A stretch of DNA of 13,444 nt, from contig CALGMY010000216.1 of NCBI GenBank assembly GCA_937958785.1, positions 1 to 13,444 of the forward strand. Reading direction: 5' to 3'. Positions within the stretch are counted from its first letter, which is position 1. The number at the start of each line of letters is the position of its first letter. Shown one piece after another: positions 6,721 to 13,427 of this stretch. The stretch comes from an uncultured Gammaproteobacteria bacterium. Lineage in GTDB: Bacteria; Pseudomonadota; Gammaproteobacteria; Steroidobacterales; GCA-2729495. The notes below the pieces were generated by a model. The model ran no database searches, was not told where the DNA came from, and saw only the letters and a program-made list of their open reading frames with translations. The translations under genes were made by a program, and so were the position numbers.

Positions 6721-7835
6721 GGCGCCACCACCGGGCGGGGATCCCCCCGCAGGCTGTCGGCCAGCAGGCCGCACAGCCGGTCCAGGTCGGCGGGCCGGAT
6801 GTCACCCATGGGCGAGATCCGGAAGATCTCCCGGGCGAGATCCCCCTGGCCGGCGTAGATGATGAAGCCGTCGGCCTTGAGGCGGTCGTGGAGGGCCTCG
6901 TAAGTGAGCCCGGCGGGCAGGCGGTAGGCCCGCAGCACCGCCGACGACGTCCCGTCCGGCAGCAGCGGCGCGACGCCGCCCGCGAGCAGCGTGGCGTGGA
7001 TCCGGGCGGCGCGCTCCCGGTAGACCTGGCGCCGGGCCTGCCAGCCCCCCCCGTCAGCAAGCTCGTCCAGCGCCGCGTCCAGCGCCAGGGCGAGTTGCAC
7101 CGGCAACGTGAAGGGTGCAAAGCCGTCGCCGTGCTGGCCCTGGTAGTAGGGACCCAGGTGCAGGTAGACGGAATCAACGGCCGGGCCCGCGACCCGCTCC
7201 CAGGCCGGCACGGGCGCCAGCACGAAGGCCAGCCCCGCCACGCCATGCAGGCACTTGTTGGCGGTGCCGGCCAGCGCCCCCAGGTTCCAGTCCTCACCGG
7301 CGAGTTCCTCGCCGCCGAAGCTGCTGACCGCATCCAGCAGCAGGGTTACCCCGCGGGATTTGCACAGGCGGCCGAGGGCAGCGAGGTCGTTCAGGCGGCC
7401 GGTGGTCGTCTCGTGGTGGACGGCGGCCACGTGGCTGATGGCGGGATCCGCGGCGAGGCGGGCCTCGATCGCCGGGAGGTCCAGCGGCGCGGTCCAGGCC
7501 TGGCGCAGCACCTCGGCGGGGCGGCCGTGGGCGGCCAGCATGCGGGCGATGCGCTCGCCGTACACCCCGTTGGCGAGCACCAGCGTCCGGGCCGCCGGCG
7601 GCGCGAAGGTCACCAGCATGGCCTCGACCGCCGCGGTCCCGGAGCCCGCCAGCAGCACGGCGCGGTAATCGCGGGCGTGGTCCGGATACACGGCGGCCAG
7701 CCGGCGGTTGATGCCGGTCGTCAGGGCGGCGAACTCGGGCTCCCGGTGGCACCAGTCCCCGGCGGTGAGCGCGCTCCGCACCCGGTCCGTCAGGGTCACG
7801 GGACCGGGATTCAGCAGCACCAGGCGCCGGCTCAC
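6717..7835 (-). CDS. phnW: 2-aminoethylphosphonate transaminase (PhnW-like, biosynthetic direction)
   Basis: This 372-residue class-V PLP aminotransferase is close to the usual PhnW length (~365). Family markers are LLNPGPVTLTDRVR (7-20), DWCHREPEF, LLAGSGTAAVEA, DAVSSFGGEE (PLP-binding Asp168), ANKCLHGVAG (Schiff-base Lys194) and FRISPMGDI near the end. PhnW interconverts AEP + pyruvate and phosphonoacetaldehyde + alanine. In degradation clusters it is paired with phnX. Here it follows PEP mutase and phosphonopyruvate decarboxylase, so the amination direction making AEP is inferred; no phnX is present. The GTG start at 7835 forms a GTGA overlap with the preceding stop and has AGGTG about 6 nt upstream. 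The next gene starts inside its stop (ATGA), so translational coupling is likely on both sides. Confidence 0.93.
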   Translation of the reverse strand: MSRRLVLLNPGPVTLTDRVRSALTAGDWCHREPEFAALTTGINRRLAAVYPDHARDYRAVLLAGSGTAAVEAMLVTFAPPAARTLVLANGVYGERIARMLAAHGRPAEVLRQAWTAPLDLPAIEARLAADPAISHVAAVHHETTTGRLNDLAALGRLCKSRGVTLLLDAVSSFGGEELAGEDWNLGALAGTANKCLHGVAGLAFVLAPVPAWERVAGPAVDSVYLHLGPYYQGQHGDGFAPFTLPVQLALALDAALDELADGGGWQARRQVYRERAARIHATLLAGGVAPLLPDGTSSAVLRAYRLPAGLTYEALHDRLKADGFIIYAGQGDLAREIFRISPMGDIRPADLDRLCGLLADSLRGDPRPVVAP

Positions 7836-8980
7836 GGCCGCACCTGCCGCGGGCCGAGCCCGGTGACGAGCCGGTCGAGCACCTGGGCCGGGGTGAGCGC
7901 CGGACGCGGCAGGTCCGCGGCCACGCCCGGGCGCACCGGGACATGCAGGAAGCGCAGGCCCGGCGTGCGGTCGGCGATGGCCGCCTGGACGGCGCCGGCC
8001 TCCGCCAGCGCCGCCACGGCGGGATAGCCGCAGGCCCGGGCCACGCCGCAGAAGTCCACCGTGTCGGCCACCGTGGCCTGGCCGCCGGTGGATTCGTGCT
8101 GGCCGTTGTCGATGAGCAGGTGCAGGAGGTTCCCCGGCCGCTCGTGGCCGACGGTGGCGAAGGCACCCAGCCGCATCAGCGCCGCGCCATCCCCGTCCAG
8201 CACGATCACCCGGCGGTCCGGCCGCGCCAGCGCGAGGCCAAGGCCGAGGCTGGACGCGCAGCCCATGGAGCCGACCAGGTAGAGCTGGTTCGCCCGGTCA
8301 TCCAGGGCCGACAGTTCCCGGCCGGTGAAACCCGTCGTGGCGACCAGCACATCGGCCGGTCCCGCCGCCGCCTGCACGGCCCGCAGCAGTTCCTGTCGCG
8401 TGACCAGGGCAGCCGGCCGGGTGGCGGGCCCGGCCGGGGGCCGGGGTGCTGGCGGTGACGCCGGGGCCAGCGGGCAGGGCGCGACGCTGCCCTTGCGCAT
8501 GACCAGCGCGAACGGCCGCCGGGCCCCCTCCAGGTGGGACAGGGCCTGGTCCAGCACGGCCGGGATCTCAGCCGCCACGGTCGGGAACAGCGCCGAGGGG
8601 ATCTCCATGGCCTGGAGAAGGTCCCGGGTGATGCGGCCCATCAACTCGTGCTGGGGCTCGTCGGGCGCGCCGCCGGGCTCGCCGCGCCAGGTGACGATCA
8701 GCAGCACCGGGATGCGGAAGGTATGGGTCAGTGACGTGAGCGGGTTTACCGCGTTGCCGAGCCCGGAGTTCTGGAACATGGCCACCGAGCGCAGCCCGCC
8801 GATGCAGGCGCCCGCCGCGATGGCGACCGCGTCGCCCTCGTTGGCGGCCCCCACGTAGCGCAGCCCCGGGGCGCCCAGGGTGTAGTTGATGAACGGGGTG
8901 AGGTACGAGCAGGGGACGCCGGTGTAGAGGCCGAAGCCGCGGGCCCGGGCGGCATCGATGAACGCCGCCGCCGGGATCAC
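7832..8980 (-). CDS. ppd: Phosphonopyruvate decarboxylase (ThDP-dependent)
   Basis: This 382-residue protein has the usual Ppd size (~375-400). It decarboxylates phosphonopyruvate to phosphonoacetaldehyde, the irreversible step that pulls the unfavourable PEP mutase equilibrium. Motifs: TGVPCSYLTPFIN (20-32), ANEGDAVAIAAG with the ThDP-activating Glu48, FQNSGLGNAVNPLTSL (69-84), WRGEPGGAPDEPQHE (98-112), and the ThDP/Mg motif GDGA (263-266) leading to IDNGQHESTGGQ (Asn292). A Pro/Ala-rich linker (~168-192) joins the pyrimidine- and pyrophosphate-binding halves. The open frame runs 72 codons further upstream, but that part overlaps the previous gene and lacks family resemblance. The GTG at 8980 overlaps the previous stop as GTGA and puts the first conserved block at the expected distance from the N-terminus. 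Confidence 0.94.
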   Translation of the reverse strand: MIPAAAFIDAARARGFGLYTGVPCSYLTPFINYTLGAPGLRYVGAANEGDAVAIAAGACIGGLRSVAMFQNSGLGNAVNPLTSLTHTFRIPVLLIVTWRGEPGGAPDEPQHELMGRITRDLLQAMEIPSALFPTVAAEIPAVLDQALSHLEGARRPFALVMRKGSVAPCPLAPASPPAPRPPAGPATRPAALVTRQELLRAVQAAAGPADVLVATTGFTGRELSALDDRANQLYLVGSMGCASSLGLGLALARPDRRVIVLDGDGAALMRLGAFATVGHERPGNLLHLLIDNGQHESTGGQATVADTVDFCGVARACGYPAVAALAEAGAVQAAIADRTPGLRFLHVPVRPGVAADLPRPALTPAQVLDRLVTGLGPRQVRP

Positions 8981-10644
8981 GCGAAGCTGCCCGCCGCCAC
9001 GACGTCCTCGAGGCTGTCCACGTCGAGCCAGTGGCCGGTGGTGTAGATCACCCGCACCGCGTCGCCTTGGGCCGAGAGTTCGTTCAGCAGGTCGGGCAGG
9101 GTCGCCGCTCGCCCGCCCGGCCGGCCGGCCAGCGCGGCCACGGCGGCCCGCACCCGGGGCAGCGCCGGTGCCGCGACCCGCAGGAAGCCCATCCATTCAC
9201 CGTGGATCTCGGGCTCGGGGAGGTCGGCGGCACAGCGCCCGAGGTGGATGCGCTCGTAGAAGGCCCGGCGGGAGTGGGGCAGCGTGCACCGCACGTAGTC
9301 CGCCGGCCGGCCCCGGTTGGCGGATTCCCGCCAGTCTGCATCCACGACGATGGCGAGGTCGGCGTCCGCCTCGGCCAGCACCTCGAGGATGTAGGGCTTG
9401 AAGATCACGTCGCCGTAGCACACGTAGAGATCGACCGAATCGTCCGGGTCGGCGGCCAGGGCGGCCGCCAGCGAATGGATCTCGCTGGTGTCCGCGTACT
9501 CGGTGTTGTCCACGTAGGTGAGCGACGGCAGGTCCACGGCCTCGGCCCGGTAGCCCCGGACCACGGTGATGCGCTTGATCCCCGCGCTGTTGTAGGCCTC
9601 GACGATGTGGGCGAGCAGGGGCTTGCCGCGCACCTGCACCATGGTCTTCGGGCGGTGCAGGGTGAGCTCGCCGAGGGCCGCGCCACGGGAAGCGGCGAGC
9701 ACGATCACCCGGGACCGGTCGGACCGGCGGGGCAGGTAGCGCTCCTCCGCCTCCTGCAGCTCCGAGGCCCCCTGCAGCCGGAACAGCTCCCGGAGCGGCG
9801 CGATGCGGGGCTCGACCGACTGCAGGCCCTGCTCCCGCGCGATGGTCGCCGCCGTCTCCTGCATGGCGACGATGGCCGCCCGGAGCAGGTGGTTGGCCCA
9901 GATCGCCAGGGAGAAGCCGGCTTCCCGGAACACGTCGGTGGGGGTCGCGTGGTACTTGGTGGGCACGATCACCACGGGGCTGCGGTCGGCCCACTCCTTC
10001 TTGAAGGCGAGCACCTCGCTGGGCTGGCTGAGGGCGCTGTGGATCAGGATGCCGTCCGACCCGGCCGCGTGGTAGGCCTCGGCCCGGCGCAGGGCCTCGC
10101 TGAGGCCCCAGCCCGCGATGAAGGCCTCGACCCGGGTGATGATCGCGAAGTCGTCGTCCCGCTGGGCGTCCTTGCCGGCCTTGATGCGGCTGCAGAACTC
10201 GTCCACGTCCGCCAGTTCCTGGCGGGTGCCGTCGATGAAGCTGTTGGTCTTGGGGTAGAGCTTGTCCTCGATGCAGACCGCCGCGATGCCCCGCTGCTCG
10301 AGCTTGCGCACCAGCCGGCGCACGTTGTTGAAGTTGCCGTAGCCCGTGTCGCCATCCATCAGGATGGGCAGCGACGTGGCATCGGCCATGAACTCCAGCA
10401 TCTCCAGCACCTGGGTCCAGCTGGCCTCGTTGGAATCCCGCACGCCATACTGGGCCGACATGCACAGCCCCCCGGCCCAGATCGCCTGGAAGCCGGCCTC
10501 CTCCGCGATGCGGGCGCTCACGCCGTTGTGCGCCTCCATGAGGAAGTCGAGCTCCGGGCGCGCCAGGAGCTGGCGGAACCGGGCGGTCCGGCGCGGGGAC
10601 ACCGGCGCAGGCGCTACCAATCGACCGAGAGCATTTCCGGGCAT
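8977..10644 (-). CDS. aepX: Phosphoenolpyruvate mutase fused to a C-terminal nucleotidyltransferase domain
   Basis: This is a 555-residue two-domain protein. Residues ~15-300 are PEP mutase of the isocitrate lyase/PEP mutase superfamily: MEAHNGVSARIAEEAGF, WAGGLCMSAQYGVRDSNE, MDGDTGYGNFNN (96-107) and the diagnostic EDKLYPKTNS (126-135), which separates true mutases from other superfamily members. It converts PEP to phosphonopyruvate and creates the C-P bond. Residues ~312-555 are a nucleotidyltransferase-like domain: VIVLAASRGAALGELT, RPKTMVQVRGKPLL, VVRGYRAE, CYGDVIFK and LDVDSLEDV. The usual LAAGxG loop reads LAASRG, which may be normal for this fused branch. Fused PEP mutase-cytidylyltransferases are known (Fom1 of fosfomycin synthesis). 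I chose the ATG at 10644 because GAGG lies 6 nt upstream; the TTG at 10650 would sit on top of that site. This is the first gene of the operon. Confidence 0.95.
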   Translation of the reverse strand: MPGNALGRLVAPAPVSPRRTARFRQLLARPELDFLMEAHNGVSARIAEEAGFQAIWAGGLCMSAQYGVRDSNEASWTQVLEMLEFMADATSLPILMDGDTGYGNFNNVRRLVRKLEQRGIAAVCIEDKLYPKTNSFIDGTRQELADVDEFCSRIKAGKDAQRDDDFAIITRVEAFIAGWGLSEALRRAEAYHAAGSDGILIHSALSQPSEVLAFKKEWADRSPVVIVPTKYHATPTDVFREAGFSLAIWANHLLRAAIVAMQETAATIAREQGLQSVEPRIAPLRELFRLQGASELQEAEERYLPRRSDRSRVIVLAASRGAALGELTLHRPKTMVQVRGKPLLAHIVEAYNSAGIKRITVVRGYRAEAVDLPSLTYVDNTEYADTSEIHSLAAALAADPDDSVDLYVCYGDVIFKPYILEVLAEADADLAIVVDADWRESANRGRPADYVRCTLPHSRRAFYERIHLGRCAADLPEPEIHGEWMGFLRVAAPALPRVRAAVAALAGRPGGRAATLPDLLNELSAQGDAVRVIYTTGHWLDVDSLEDVVAAGSFA

Positions 10645-10796
10645 CTGCAACCTCAGTGGGGCGCCCGGGTGGTCGAGTGGGCGACGGGAGGTTGGACGGA
10701 GTCGGGCTGAAAATCAATCGCCACCCGCCAGCCCCGGTTGATTTCATCCCGGGGCCCGTCCAACGGTCTTCTAGCCGATAACAGGGAACGCGACCC
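10645..10796. promoter_or_regulatory. Divergent promoter/control region between the phosphonate operon and the TPR gene
   Basis: This is the only non-coding gap able to hold the promoter of the whole leftward operon, and it also precedes the rightward TPR gene. A GAGG site for the PEP mutase gene lies near its left edge (about 10651-10654), and AGGGAA near its right edge (about 10783-10788) serves the TPR gene. TTGATT-like hexamers face both ways (10738-10743 on +, and the complement of 10712-10717 on -), but I do not see a well-spaced -10 box for either, so exact promoters are not assigned. Most of the centre is occupied by a nested inverted repeat. Confidence 0.55.
10691..10764. repeat. Nested inverted repeat, candidate operator or RNA hairpin
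   Basis: The outer arms GTTGGACGG (10691-10699) and CCGTCCAAC (10756-10764) are perfect 9-bp reverse complements. The inner arms TGAAAATCAA (10708-10717) and TTGATTTCA (10738-10746) pair with one extra A. A CGGG/CCCG block sits between the two levels. The two 27-nt arms flank a 20-nt GC-rich centre. The position in the divergent intergenic gap suggests a regulator-binding site or a folded leader; it could also be a remnant of a small mobile repeat. Confidence 0.7.
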
Positions 10797-11444
10797 ATGA
10801 AGGGTTCGATGGCCTCGTTGCTGCTCGCCGCGCTGCTGCTGGCAGCCGGGCCTGTCCGCGCGGGCGAACCGGACGATGGCCTGCAGGCCCTCATCGCCGC
10901 CTTCGATGTGGCCCGGTTCGAATCCCCCCGGTGGGAGCGCGTGGCGGCGCTGCGGGCCGTGGCGGCCGACGCGGCGATGCTCGCCACCCGCCATCCGGAC
11001 GCCACCGGGCCCCTGGTCGTGCGGGGTGCGGCCCTCACGGAGCTCGCCATCGGTGCGGGCGGGGCAGCGGGCGCGGATGACGCCGGGGAGGCCCGGGCCG
11101 TGCTGAAGGAAGCCCTCGCCCGGGACCCGGCGGCCCTCCACGGCGCGGCCCACACCAGCCTGGGGTTGCTCTACCACAAGATGCCGTCCGGCCCCCTGGG
11201 GGTCGGCAGCCCGCGCCGGGCCGAACGGCAGTTCCGGCACGCGCTGGCCGTCGACCCCCAGGGCGTCGAGCCCAACTACCGGTATGCGGATTTCCTCGCC
11301 GACCAGGACCGGCCGGAGGAGGCGCGCCGGCATGCCGGGCTGGCCCTGGCGGCTGCCCCCGGCGGCACCGGGCGGCCGGTCGCCGACGCGGCCCTCGCCG
11401 CGGCGGCCCGGGAACTGGTCGCCGAACTCGGGCCCGGGGACTAG
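10797..11444 (+). CDS. Exported TPR-like protein of unknown function
   Basis: This 215-residue protein has an N-terminal signal peptide (residues ~6-22, SLLLAALLLAAGPVRA, likely cleaved before GEP) and no lipobox cysteine. The rest is helical and Ala-rich, with tetratricopeptide-like pairs at ~97-111 (EARAVLKEALARDPA), ~118-155 (HTSLGLLYHKMP, then RRAERQFRHALAVDP) and ~158-187 (EPNYRYADFLADQDRPEEA). The LLYHKMPSGPLGVGSPRRA segment, inserted between two repeats, resembles small periplasmic TPR proteins related to TRAP-transporter TatT components; that link is tentative. It is divergent from the phosphonate operon and oriented like glmS. It could be a passenger of the same inserted region, or an older neighbour of glmS. 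The ATG at 10797 has AGGGAA upstream; a second ATG (residue 5) would also keep the signal peptide. Its stop codon lies inside a 14-bp tandem repeat. Confidence 0.75.
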   Translation: MKGSMASLLLAALLLAAGPVRAGEPDDGLQALIAAFDVARFESPRWERVAALRAVAADAAMLATRHPDATGPLVVRGAALTELAIGAGGAAGADDAGEARAVLKEALARDPAALHGAAHTSLGLLYHKMPSGPLGVGSPRRAERQFRHALAVDPQGVEPNYRYADFLADQDRPEEARRHAGLALAAAPGGTGRPVADAALAAAARELVAELGPGD

Positions 11445-11485
11445 GACCCGGGGACCAGGCCCCCAGGACCAGGCCCCGGGCCCAT
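11430..11485 (+). repeat. Four degenerate copies of a 14-bp tandem repeat across the TPR-gene stop codon
   Basis: Units begin at 11430 (GGGCCCGGGGACTA), 11444 (GGACCCGGGGACCA), 11458 (GGCCCCCAGGACCA) and 11472 (GGCCCCGGGCCCAT). Unit 2 matches unit 1 at 12 of 14 positions, and the later units are more degenerate. The period is not a multiple of three, and the stop codon (11442-11444) lies at the first unit boundary, so the array is mostly non-coding. Confidence 0.65.
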
Positions 11486-11489
11486 TTTC
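11430..11489 (+). terminator. Possible intrinsic terminator after the TPR gene
   Basis: GGGCCCGGGG (11430-11439) and CCCCGGGCCC (11474-11483) form a perfect 10-bp GC-only stem enclosing the tandem repeat, followed by ATTTTCG (11484-11490). The T-run is only four bases and the loop is long (34 nt, with inner pairing possible), so it is a weak or bidirectional candidate. Confidence 0.45.
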
Positions 11490-11496
11490 GCGACCT

Positions 11497-11516
11497 GGGT
11501 TACAGCCCCGTAACCC
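11497..11516. promoter_or_regulatory. Short palindrome upstream of glmS
   Basis: GGGTTAC (11497-11503) and GTAACCC (11510-11516) are perfect 7-bp inverted arms around AGCCCC. The element lies 54 bp before the glmS ATG and outside the tandem repeat, so it could be an operator or a small hairpin. No known regulator motif is recognised. Confidence 0.4.
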
Positions 11517-11557
11517 GCCGGGGCGCTAAGCTGCGCGCACATTCGTCCCAGCCAAGC

Positions 11558-11563
11558 GATAAT
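11558..11563 (+). promoter_or_regulatory. Candidate -10 box of glmS (possible leaderless start)
   Basis: GATAAT differs from TATAAT by one base and sits in the only AT-rich patch of the spacer. Its usual start point, 6-8 nt downstream, would fall on or next to the glmS ATG at 11570, so the message could be leaderless; no GGAGG-like site precedes the ATG. No good -35 hexamer is found at 16-18 bp, so confidence is low. Confidence 0.3.
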
Positions 11564-11569
11564 TAAAGA

Positions 11570-13402
11570 ATGTGCGGCATCGTCGGAGCCATTGCTGAGC
11601 GCAACGTGGTCCCCATCCTGATGGAGGGGCTGCGCCGGCTCGAATACCGGGGCTACGATTCCGCCGGCCTCGCGGTGCTCACCGACGGGCACCTGCGCCG
11701 CCAGCGGCGCATGGGCAAGGTCGCCGAGCTGCAGTCGGCGCTGGACGCCGAGCCGCTGAAGTCGACCATCGGCATCGCCCACACCCGCTGGGCGACCCAC
11801 GGGGTCCCCAGCGAACGCAACGCCCACCCGCACATCTCCCACGACGGCCTCGCGATCGTCCACAACGGGATCATCGAGAACCACGAGGACCTCCGGGATG
11901 AACTCAAGGCCCTGGGCTACACCTTCACGTCGGACACCGACACCGAGGTCATCGCCCACCGCATCCACCACCACCTGAAGAAGACGCCCAACCTCTTCGA
12001 GGCGGTGCAGGCCACGGTGGCCGAACTCGAGGGCGCCTATGCCCTGGTCGTGATGAGCGAGGCCAATCCCGGCCAGCTGATCCTCGCCCGGTGCGGCTGC
12101 CCGGTGGTCGTCGGGCTCGGCGATGGCGAGAATTTCGTGGCGTCCGACGTGTCGGCGCTGCTGCCCGTGACCCGCCGCTTCATCTTCCTGGAGGAGGGCG
12201 ACGTCGCCGAGATCCACCGCAGCCACGTGCGGGTGGTGGACCACGACGGCAAGGCCACCCACCGGCCGGTGAAGGAGAGCGAGCTCTCCGCCGACGCGGC
12301 CGAGAAGGGGCAGTACCCCCACTACATGCTCAAGGAGATCCACGAGCAGCCCCGGGCGGTGGCCCAGACCCTCGAGGAACGGGTCGCCAACGGCCGGCTG
12401 CTGGAGGCCGCCTTCGGGCCGGCCGCCAACGAGGTCTTCGGGCGCGTCGAGGCGGTCCAGATCGTGGCCTGCGGCACCAGCTACCACGCGGGCTCCGTGG
12501 CCCGGTACCTCATCGAGCAGGTCTGCCGCGTCCCCTGCCACGTGGACATCGCCAGCGAGTACCGCTACCGGAACCCGGTGGTGCCGAAGAACACCCTGTT
12601 CGTCACCATCTCCCAGTCCGGCGAGACCGCCGACACGCTGGCCGCGCTCCGGCTGGCCAAGGCCGCCGGCTACCTGTCCTCACTCGCCATCTGCAACGTG
12701 CCCGAGAGCTCCCTGGTGCGGGAGTCCGAGCTGGTCATGCTCACCCGGGCCGGCCCGGAAATCGGCGTGGCCTCCACCAAGGCCTTCACCACCCAGATCG
12801 CGGCGCTCACCATGCTGGTGATTGCGCTCGCGAAGCACCGCACCGCCGACCCGGAGCGGGAGCGGGGCCTCGTGCAGCGCCTCATCGAGATCCCGGGCCT
12901 CATCGAGAAGACCCTCGTGCTAGACCCGGTGATGCAGAAGCTCGCGGAGCGCTTCGCCGACAAGCACCACTCGCTGTTCCTCGGCCGGGGCGTGCTGCAC
13001 CCGATCGCCATGGAAGGCGCGCTGAAGCTGAAGGAGATCTCCTACATCCACGCCGAGGCCTACCCGGCCGGCGAGCTGAAGCACGGGCCCCTCGCCCTGG
13101 TGGATGCGGACATGCCGGTCATCACCGTGGCCCCGAACAACGACCTCCTGGAGAAGCTGAAGAGCAACCTCATGGAGGTGCGGGCCCGGGGCGGCGAGCT
13201 CTTCGTCTTCGCGGACCCGGACTCCGGCTTCGAGTCCAGCGACGGCGTGACCGTGATCACCATGCCCAAGCACATCACCTACCTGCAGGCACCCATCGTC
13301 TACACGATCCCGCTGCAGCTGCTCGCCTACCACGTGGCCATCATCCGCGGCACCGACGTGGACCAGCCGCGGAACCTGGCCAAGTCGGTCACCGTCGAGT
13401 AG
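11570..13402 (+). CDS. glmS: Glutamine--fructose-6-phosphate aminotransferase (isomerizing), GlmS
   Basis: This 610-residue protein has the usual length (E. coli 609). It makes glucosamine-6-phosphate from fructose-6-phosphate and glutamine in the cytoplasm, the first step towards UDP-GlcNAc, which GlmU finishes. After Met1 the processed N-terminal Cys2 is the glutaminase nucleophile (MCGIVGAI). Further glutaminase motifs are LEYRGYDSAGLAV, HTRWATHG, HNGIIENHEDLR and SDTDTEVIAH. Two SIS sugar-isomerase domains follow: VACGTSYHAG (about residue 301), SQSGETADTLAALR (348-361), ASTKAFTTQ, then HPIAMEGALKLKEISYIHAE, ELKHGPLALVD (His505, isomerase catalysis) and the conserved C-terminal loop NLAKSVTVE. 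It is intact. In many Gammaproteobacteria glmS directly follows glmU; here about 10 kb of other genes lie between them. The ATG has no clear ribosome-binding site but is fixed by the Cys2 requirement. Confidence 0.98.
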   Translation: MCGIVGAIAERNVVPILMEGLRRLEYRGYDSAGLAVLTDGHLRRQRRMGKVAELQSALDAEPLKSTIGIAHTRWATHGVPSERNAHPHISHDGLAIVHNGIIENHEDLRDELKALGYTFTSDTDTEVIAHRIHHHLKKTPNLFEAVQATVAELEGAYALVVMSEANPGQLILARCGCPVVVGLGDGENFVASDVSALLPVTRRFIFLEEGDVAEIHRSHVRVVDHDGKATHRPVKESELSADAAEKGQYPHYMLKEIHEQPRAVAQTLEERVANGRLLEAAFGPAANEVFGRVEAVQIVACGTSYHAGSVARYLIEQVCRVPCHVDIASEYRYRNPVVPKNTLFVTISQSGETADTLAALRLAKAAGYLSSLAICNVPESSLVRESELVMLTRAGPEIGVASTKAFTTQIAALTMLVIALAKHRTADPERERGLVQRLIEIPGLIEKTLVLDPVMQKLAERFADKHHSLFLGRGVLHPIAMEGALKLKEISYIHAEAYPAGELKHGPLALVDADMPVITVAPNNDLLEKLKSNLMEVRARGGELFVFADPDSGFESSDGVTVITMPKHITYLQAPIVYTIPLQLLAYHVAIIRGTDVDQPRNLAKSVTVE

Positions 13403-13427
13403 CCGCGCCGCCCGTAGGAGCGCCTTC
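13373..13427 (+). other. Predicted attTn7 region at the glmS 3' end (unoccupied as far as visible)
   Basis: In Tn7 biology the TnsD protein binds the last ~30 bp of glmS, and insertion occurs about 25 bp past the stop. The glmS tail here encodes the conserved NLAKSVTVE. No element end is visible in the 42 bp after the stop. The expected insertion point would be near 13427, between two REP-like copies. This is predicted from family knowledge only. Confidence 0.4.

Noticed and set aside
6717..7835. PhnW as a sign of phosphonate degradation
   Set aside because: No phnX, phnA/phnY or C-P lyase gene is present, and the neighbours are PEP mutase and Ppd, so the biosynthetic direction fits better.
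8981..9196. 72-codon N-terminal extension of phosphonopyruvate decarboxylase
   Set aside because: It overlaps the conserved end of the PEP mutase-NTase gene in another frame and has the low-complexity composition of a shadow frame.
9031..10710. 559-codon open frame on the + strand
   Set aside because: It is exactly antisense to the PEP mutase-nucleotidyltransferase gene; the His/Gly/Arg-rich translation has no recognisable domain and is typical of a GC-rich antisense shadow.
10653..11333. 226-codon open frame on the - strand opposite the TPR gene
   Set aside because: The + strand frame has a signal peptide and TPR-like pairs; the - strand translation is Arg/Gly/Pro-rich without structure.
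11441..12541. 366-codon open frame on the - strand opposite glmS
   Set aside because: It is antisense to the unmistakable glmS glutaminase domain; a GC-rich shadow.
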